DNA from: an uncultured Coriobacteriales bacterium
GTDB lineage: Bacteria > Actinomycetota > Coriobacteriia > Coriobacteriales > UMGS124
Length of the DNA: 10,261 nt
Direction: 5' to 3'
Assembly (NCBI GenBank): GCA_902464015.1
Contig: CABQHM010000088.1
Location: forward strand, 1-10,261
The stretch's first letter is position 1. The number at the start of each line of letters is the position of its first letter. The notes beneath the pieces are model-generated. The model was not told the origin of the DNA. It saw only the letters and a list, made by a program, of their open reading frames with translations, and searched no databases. This document shows, in pieces, positions 6,130-10,261 of the stretch. Position numbers and translations under genes: made by a program.

Positions 6130-7743
6130 ATGGGCCAGACGGTCACTGCGGTACCTATGCACGACGACAGGGCGCAACGCTCAAACACATGGCGGGCCCT
6201 TGCCTATATGCTCAACAGAACATGGATCACCACGGCGTTCTTCAGCGTGGTGCTCTTTCAGCGCTATGCGCCGGAGACGATGGCGAACGTGGCAAACGGC
6301 GTGTACCGCACATCCGTTTTGGCACTTGCCGTGGCCCTTATCGTTTTTGCGGTGCTGCATCGCCCGGTGATGACGGCGGGTGAACACCCGGCGTTTGACT
6401 ACGCGGGAGCGGTGCTGTGCGGCGCGGGCGTCGTGCTGCTCGTCCCATGCCTGACAAGCGGGCAGACCATTGCCCCGGCGATGCTGTGGGGCAGCGCGGC
6501 GCTCACGGGCACAGGGTCGGCACTCGTGTTGCTCTCAATAGGCCGGCGCTTTGTTGGCATTGACGTGCGCTCGTGCACGATGGGAATCCTGTGGGCGACG
6601 GTGGGGTGCGCTGCGCTCACACTTGGCATCATGAGCCTGCCGCTTGATGCGGCCGTGGCCGTGGAGGTGGCGCTGCCGTTTTTCTGCGTGATGGCGCTTC
6701 ACCGCGTGCCGCGCCCCGGCGAGGAAGACTGCGAGACGCACATGCACCTTGGCGAGCGCATCTCAACGAAAATGCTGCTCAAGCTGGCAACCTGCGCCGC
6801 AGTGCTCGGCATCCTGACCGGCATTACGCATGGCCTCTATCTTGGCTCGGAGACGGCAGCCCTGGGCAAGACCTTCCAGATGCTCAACTCCGCCGTACCG
6901 CTCGTGGCTGCGCTCGTTTTGCTGGGCAGCACGGCAGCGGCGCGCGAGGTCAGCATCGAGACGCTCTACAAACCGACCGCTTTCGTCTGCATTGTGGGAT
7001 TTGCCCTGATGCCCCTTTCCGGCACCAGCATCGCACTGTCCTTCTCTGTGGTCTCCGCAGGGTACACGCTGTTCGAGATTCTCGTATGGGTCATCCTCAG
7101 CGAAGTTGCCAGCCGCTTCCAGTTCACCTCGGTGCAGGTGTTCGGCTTCGGCCGGGCCCTGGTGCTGCTCACGGGCGTCATCGCGGGCACCCTTATCGCG
7201 AACATGCTTTTGAACCTCGGGGTGGGGGCGCAGCTCTTCTCAGCCGTGGCGGCGGTGGCGGTCATCAGCATCACGTTCTTGCGTACGTACGTCCTTACCA
7301 GCGCCGACATCGCCGTCTTTGGGCAAAACCTGAGCGAGGAGACGGACGGGGTACCGGCTGGGGCCATAGGCGAAGGGACATTGTCTGACAACGGGTCGCA
7401 GTCGCCGTCTGGGGCCTCCGCAAAGCGCGCGCATGGGCAGCGCACTGAGTCCCCGGCCGGCCTAGCGCCGCAAAAGGTTCCCTTCCAGCGCAAGTGCGCC
7501 ATCATCGGCGAGTACTACGGCCTCACGCGTCGCGAGGTCGACGTCTTCCGTCTCATAGCAGCAGGCCGCAACTCAACGCGCATCCAGGAGGAGCTCTCCA
7601 TCTCCGCCGGCACCGTGAACACGCACAGCCACCACGTGTTCCAGAAGCTCGACGTCCACAGCCAGCAGGAGGTTATCGACCTTTTCCAGCACGCCGACCT
7701 CGACCGCATGCAAGGAGAGCTGGAGAGCAGGGCGAACAAGTAG
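6130..7743 (+). CDS. Membrane-bound LuxR-type transcriptional regulator
   Basis: A 537-residue one-component regulator. About twelve hydrophobic segments fill residues ~25-395. A low-complexity, Ser/Gly/Glu-rich cytoplasmic linker (~396-455) leads to a C-terminal LuxR/GerE helix-turn-helix (~464-520), seen in GLTRREVDVFRLIAAGRN and SISAGTVNTHSHHVFQKLDV. No receiver or PAS domain is present. Proteins of this build are common in Eggerthella-like bacteria beside molybdoenzyme operons, where the membrane part is thought to sense the substrate. It is divergent from the catalytic subunit gene, with 215 bases between the two starts, and the shared mirrored promoter supports control of both. The start at 6130 has GGGGGA only three bases upstream, tighter than usual, and the next Met (6157) has no ribosome-binding site. 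Confidence 0.92.
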   Translation: MGQTVTAVPMHDDRAQRSNTWRALAYMLNRTWITTAFFSVVLFQRYAPETMANVANGVYRTSVLALAVALIVFAVLHRPVMTAGEHPAFDYAGAVLCGAGVVLLVPCLTSGQTIAPAMLWGSAALTGTGSALVLLSIGRRFVGIDVRSCTMGILWATVGCAALTLGIMSLPLDAAVAVEVALPFFCVMALHRVPRPGEEDCETHMHLGERISTKMLLKLATCAAVLGILTGITHGLYLGSETAALGKTFQMLNSAVPLVAALVLLGSTAAAREVSIETLYKPTAFVCIVGFALMPLSGTSIALSFSVVSAGYTLFEILVWVILSEVASRFQFTSVQVFGFGRALVLLTGVIAGTLIANMLLNLGVGAQLFSAVAAVAVISITFLRTYVLTSADIAVFGQNLSEETDGVPAGAIGEGTLSDNGSQSPSGASAKRAHGQRTESPAGLAPQKVPFQRKCAIIGEYYGLTRREVDVFRLIAAGRNSTRIQEELSISAGTVNTHSHHVFQKLDVHSQQEVIDLFQHADLDRMQGELESRANK

Positions 7744-7746
7744 GGC

Positions 7747-7794
7747 CGAGGCGGGCTCACAGGCGGGGCAGGCGGCCCTGTCCGCATCGCCTCG
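7747..7794 (+). terminator. Hairpin directly after the LuxR-type gene
   Basis: CGAGGCG (7747-7753) pairs perfectly with CGCCTCG (7788-7794), and an inner GCGG..CAGG/CCTG..CCGC stem strengthens it. It starts four bases past the stop codon. No T-run follows at once, so it may act together with the hairpin at 7850-7888 to end the plus-strand transcript. Confidence 0.4.
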
Positions 7795-7849
7795 CGCAAT
7801 TAACATACATTTCAGGATTTTCAAAAACGCGCCAACTGGTATTTTGCTG

Positions 7850-7888
7850 ATTTAACATACATTTCAACCGCTGGAATGTATGTTAAAT
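7850..7888 (+). terminator. AT-rich hairpin, probable plus-strand terminator for the LuxR-type gene
   Basis: Arms 7850-7866 and 7872-7888 pair over 17 bp, with one G-U pair (7864 with 7874) in plus-strand RNA. The loop is ACCGC. The 3' side continues as TTTTC. It lies about 107 bases after the LuxR-type stop codon. The termination role is inferred from the stem and short T-run. Confidence 0.55.
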
Positions 7889-7906
7889 TTTCTCGCGCGC
7901 AAGAAA

Positions 7907-7944
7907 ACGGGGGCGACAAGGCCGATTTGCCCTGCCGCCCCCGC
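7907..7944 (-). terminator. Intrinsic terminator of feoB, minus strand
   Basis: Equivalent of the hairpin at 167-204. Two stem changes relative to that copy (7916 and 7944) both give G-U pairs in minus-strand RNA, so the fold is kept on that strand. It is followed on the minus strand by TTTTCTT. It lies about 190 bases beyond the feoB stop codon. Confidence 0.8.
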
Positions 7945-8129
7945 GTGAAGTCCAATTGAAAGCGCTGAGAAGCGCAAGCTTCGCCGCGCCGCGCATGCAA
8001 GTCCAAAACAAACAGGCGCAGCAAGCAAGGCAACCCCGCCACAACCACTCCCCTACGCGAGCCCCGCACTGCGACTGGGGCGGCCCGTAGCGAGTGTGAC
8101 CAGGCAAGACGGCCTCCGGAGACGGCCTC

Positions 8130-8330
8130 CTACCCCTATGCGCCCTTGGCGGCCCGCACATGGGGGCGCTTGCTGCGCGGGCACAGCGAGGCCGCGACGA
8201 GGGCGAGCAGCGCCGCTACACCAACAAGGGCAGGCACGCCCACGGGCACCCAGGTGCCGCTCACCACGACGGCCACACGGTACACCACAAAAGACACGAG
8301 CCAGGCGATGGCACACTGCACGAACACCAT
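8130..8330. repeat. feoB 3' end, right member of the long direct repeat
   Basis: The segment 8130-8279 matches 299-448, and weaker similarity runs on to about 8324. With the intergenic repeats (54-224 and 7794-7964) it forms a composite direct repeat on both sides of the oxidoreductase and regulator genes. Only the spacers between the two parts (225-298 and 7965-8129) differ. Confidence 0.85.
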
Positions 8331-10261
8331 GTGCAGCGCGGCGCCCGCGCCGGCCTCGCGGCGCACGGTGGCGATGGCGGCCACGCACGGCGTGTACAGC
8401 AGCACAAACACCAAGAACGACAGCGCCGTGATCGGCGTGAAGAATGCCGCGACACCCGATACGTCGCCACCCGTGAGCTGGGTCAGCGTGGAGACGACGT
8501 TCTCCTTGGCGATGAAGCCCGTGATGATCGCCGTGCTTGCACGCCAGTCGCCAAAGCCCAGGGGCGCAAAGATCGGCGCGACGGCACCGGCAAGCAGGGC
8601 GAGCAGGCTGTGCTCGGGCGAGTCAACCAGGTTGAGACCGGCATCGAACGCCTGGAGGAACCACACGATGATGGAGGCAAGGAAGATAACTGTGAACGCC
8701 TTCTTCACGAAGCCCTTGGCCTTGTCCCATACGAGAAACGCCACGCTGCGCCCTGAAGGCAAACGGTAGTTCGGCAGCTCCATGACGAAGGGCACAGGCT
8801 CGCTTCCCGCCTCGGCATGCTTCATGAGCAGGGCATACAGCACGCCGCACACGATACCGAAGACGTACAGGCCAATCATCACGAGCGGCTGCACCTCGCG
8901 CGGGAAGCATGCGCTCACGATAAGCGCATACACAGGCAGCTTTGCGCTGCAGCTCATGAACGGCAGCAGGCGGATGGTCATCACACGATCGCGGTCGCTG
9001 GCCAGAGTGCGCGACGACATGACGGCGGGCACGGTGCAACCCAGGCCGATGAGCATGGGCACGATGCTGCGGCCCGACAAGCCCACGCGACGCAGGGCGC
9101 GGTCCATGATGAAGGCCACGCGCGCCATGTAGCCGGTATCCTCCAAGATGGAAAGGCAGAAGAACAGCGTCACGATGACGGGCAAGAACGAAAGGACGCT
9201 ACCCACGCCCGCGCACACGCCGTCGACCACGAGCGAGCACACGGTGGGGTTCACATGCGCGCCCTCAAGACCCGCCGCGATACCCTCGGTTGCTGCATCT
9301 ACCAGGAACGACATGCCGTCGGACAGCCAGGCGCCAGGACCCACGAACGTAAGCGTGAAAATGAGCGCCATGAGCGCGAAGAAGCACGGGATACCCGTGA
9401 AGCGGCCAGTCAGGACCTTGTCGGCCGCAAGGCTGCGCTTGTGCTCGCGGCTCTCTTGCGGGCGCACGACCGTGCGCGCGCAGAGGTCCTCGAGGAAGGA
9501 GAAGCGCATGTCGGCAAGGGCCGCCTCGCGGTCAAGCCCCGAGTCGCGCTCCATAGCCTCGATGAGCTGGCCAATCGCGGCGCGCTTGTCGGCCGGCATA
9601 GCGAGCGCCGCCTCCACGGGCGCGTCGCCCTCGATGAGCTTGGTCGCGGCAAAGCGCGTGGGAAGCCCCGCCTTTTTGGCATAGGGCTCCACGATGTGCA
9701 TTGTCGCGTGGATGCACTGGTGCAGGGCGCCGGCCTTCTGGTCCTCGTCGTCGGCATGGCAGAAGTCCACACGCCCCGGCGCTTCGCAGAAACGCGCCAC
9801 ATGCAGGGCGTGTCCCACAAGCTCGTCGACGCCCTCGTTCTTGGAGGCCGCGATGGGGATGACGGGAATGCCAAGCTCGCGCTCGAGCTCGTTGACAAGC
9901 ACCGTGCCGCCGTTGGCGCGCACCTCGTCCATCATGTTGAGGGCGAGCACCATGGGGATGCCGAGCTCCATGAGCTGCATGGTGAGGTACATGTTGCGCT
10001 CGATGTTGGTGGCGTCCACGATGTTGATGATGCCGTCGGGGCGCGCGTCGAGCAGGAAGTCGCGCGTGACGATTTCCTCGCTGGAATACGGCGACAAGGA
10101 GTACACGCCCGGCAGGTCGGTCACTGTGGCGTTGGGATGGTTGCGGATGGTGCCGTCTTTGCGGTCGACCGTGACGCCGGGGAAGTTGCCCACATGCTGG
10201 TTGGCGCCGGTGAGCTGGTTGAAGAGGGTCGTCTTGCCGCAGTTCTGGTTACCTACGAGGG
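8136..10261 (-). CDS. FeoB ferrous iron transporter (5' end outside the window)
   Basis: An inner-membrane Fe(II) uptake protein with an N-terminal G-protein domain. 707 residues are visible and the reading frame is open to the window edge, so only a short N-terminal piece is missing. GTPase motifs are G1 GNQNCGKTT (10227-10253), G3 DLPG (10107-10118), G4 NMMD (9927-9938) and a probable G5, AASKNEG. The membrane part has two Gate-type halves, with the FeoB signatures GCTVPAVMSSRTL and CSAKLPVY in the first and GFIAKENVVSTL in the second. It ends at TAG (8136-8138) after a short basic tail, SKRPHVRAAKGA. Its final ~50 codons are repeated as the remnant at 299-476. A GTG at 10193 is internal, because the G1 motif lies upstream of it. 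FeoA or other partners may lie further right. Confidence 0.97.
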   Translation of the reverse strand, partial: LVGNQNCGKTTLFNQLTGANQHVGNFPGVTVDRKDGTIRNHPNATVTDLPGVYSLSPYSSEEIVTRDFLLDARPDGIINIVDATNIERNMYLTMQLMELGIPMVLALNMMDEVRANGGTVLVNELERELGIPVIPIAASKNEGVDELVGHALHVARFCEAPGRVDFCHADDEDQKAGALHQCIHATMHIVEPYAKKAGLPTRFAATKLIEGDAPVEAALAMPADKRAAIGQLIEAMERDSGLDREAALADMRFSFLEDLCARTVVRPQESREHKRSLAADKVLTGRFTGIPCFFALMALIFTLTFVGPGAWLSDGMSFLVDAATEGIAAGLEGAHVNPTVCSLVVDGVCAGVGSVLSFLPVIVTLFFCLSILEDTGYMARVAFIMDRALRRVGLSGRSIVPMLIGLGCTVPAVMSSRTLASDRDRVMTIRLLPFMSCSAKLPVYALIVSACFPREVQPLVMIGLYVFGIVCGVLYALLMKHAEAGSEPVPFVMELPNYRLPSGRSVAFLVWDKAKGFVKKAFTVIFLASIIVWFLQAFDAGLNLVDSPEHSLLALLAGAVAPIFAPLGFGDWRASTAIITGFIAKENVVSTLTQLTGGDVSGVAAFFTPITALSFLVFVLLYTPCVAAIATVRREAGAGAALHMVFVQCAIAWLVSFVVYRVAVVVSGTWVPVGVPALVGVAALLALVAASLCPRSKRPHVRAAKGA

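Larger units (their letters stand above)
7794..7964. repeat. Intergenic two-hairpin repeat, right copy
   Basis: Second copy of the element at 54-224, here between the converging LuxR-type gene and feoB. The 15-mer TTAACATACATTTCA is intact at 7800-7814 and 7852-7866. The inverted copy at 7872-7886 has one change. Beyond 7964 the similarity to the left copy stops, and resumes only at 8130, the feoB 3' end. The spacer 7965-8129 holds a 10-bp direct repeat, GACGGCCTCC, at 8108-8117 and 8121-8130, and no gene that I can support. Confidence 0.9.

Noticed and set aside
8108..8130. 10-bp direct repeat GACGGCCTCC as a possible attachment site or target-site duplication
   Set aside because: The two copies are three bases apart with nothing between them, and there is no integrase or matching copy at the left junction.
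8136..10193. feoB beginning at the GTG at 10193
   Set aside because: The same frame continues upstream with the G1 motif GNQNCGKTT to the window edge, so the true start lies outside.

Overview
The window is GC-rich and looks like chromosomal DNA of a gut actinobacterium of the class Coriobacteriia (Eggerthella/Slackia/Collinsella-like). The grounds are a Tat-exported molybdopterin oxidoreductase operon controlled by a divergent, multi-spanning membrane protein with a C-terminal LuxR helix-turn-helix, an arrangement typical of that class. No species can be named from the sequence alone.

Layout, left to right. 1-298 has no gene. It holds a 171-bp intergenic repeat made of two hairpins, one of which is a minus-strand terminator. 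299 to about 476 (minus) is a broken copy of the 3' end of feoB. 484-5914 (minus) is a four-gene operon read leftwards: molybdopterin catalytic subunit (2981-5914), four-cluster ferredoxin-like subunit (2373-2981), an unrecognised protein that looks like two winged-helix domains (1456-2223), and a TorD-type chaperone (484-1323). 5915-6129 is a divergent promoter region with mirror-image motifs. 6130-7743 (plus) is the membrane-bound LuxR-type regulator. 7744-8135 holds the second copy of the intergenic repeat between convergent genes. 8136-10261 (minus) is feoB, the ferrous iron transporter, cut at its 5' end by the window edge.

How it works together. The regulator probably senses a compound at or in the membrane and switches on the oxidoreductase operon. 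The chaperone readies the catalytic subunit for cofactor loading and Tat export. The ferredoxin-like subunit feeds electrons to the active site. No DmsC/NrfD-type membrane anchor is encoded, so the route from the quinone pool is not explained here. The substrate is unknown. The family in these bacteria includes DMSO/TMAO-type reductases and the catechol dehydroxylases.

The two observations most worth a second look are these. First, the whole 7.3-kb oxidoreductase/regulator cassette lies between direct repeats made of [feoB 3' end + terminator repeat], about 89% identical. Recombination between the repeats would delete the cassette and leave an intact feoB. Second, the divergent promoter carries two nested inverted repeats with nearly the same centre, so each gene faces the same motif pair, TCATAAGAG and CGGGCAAAGGCG, 17 or 18 bp apart.
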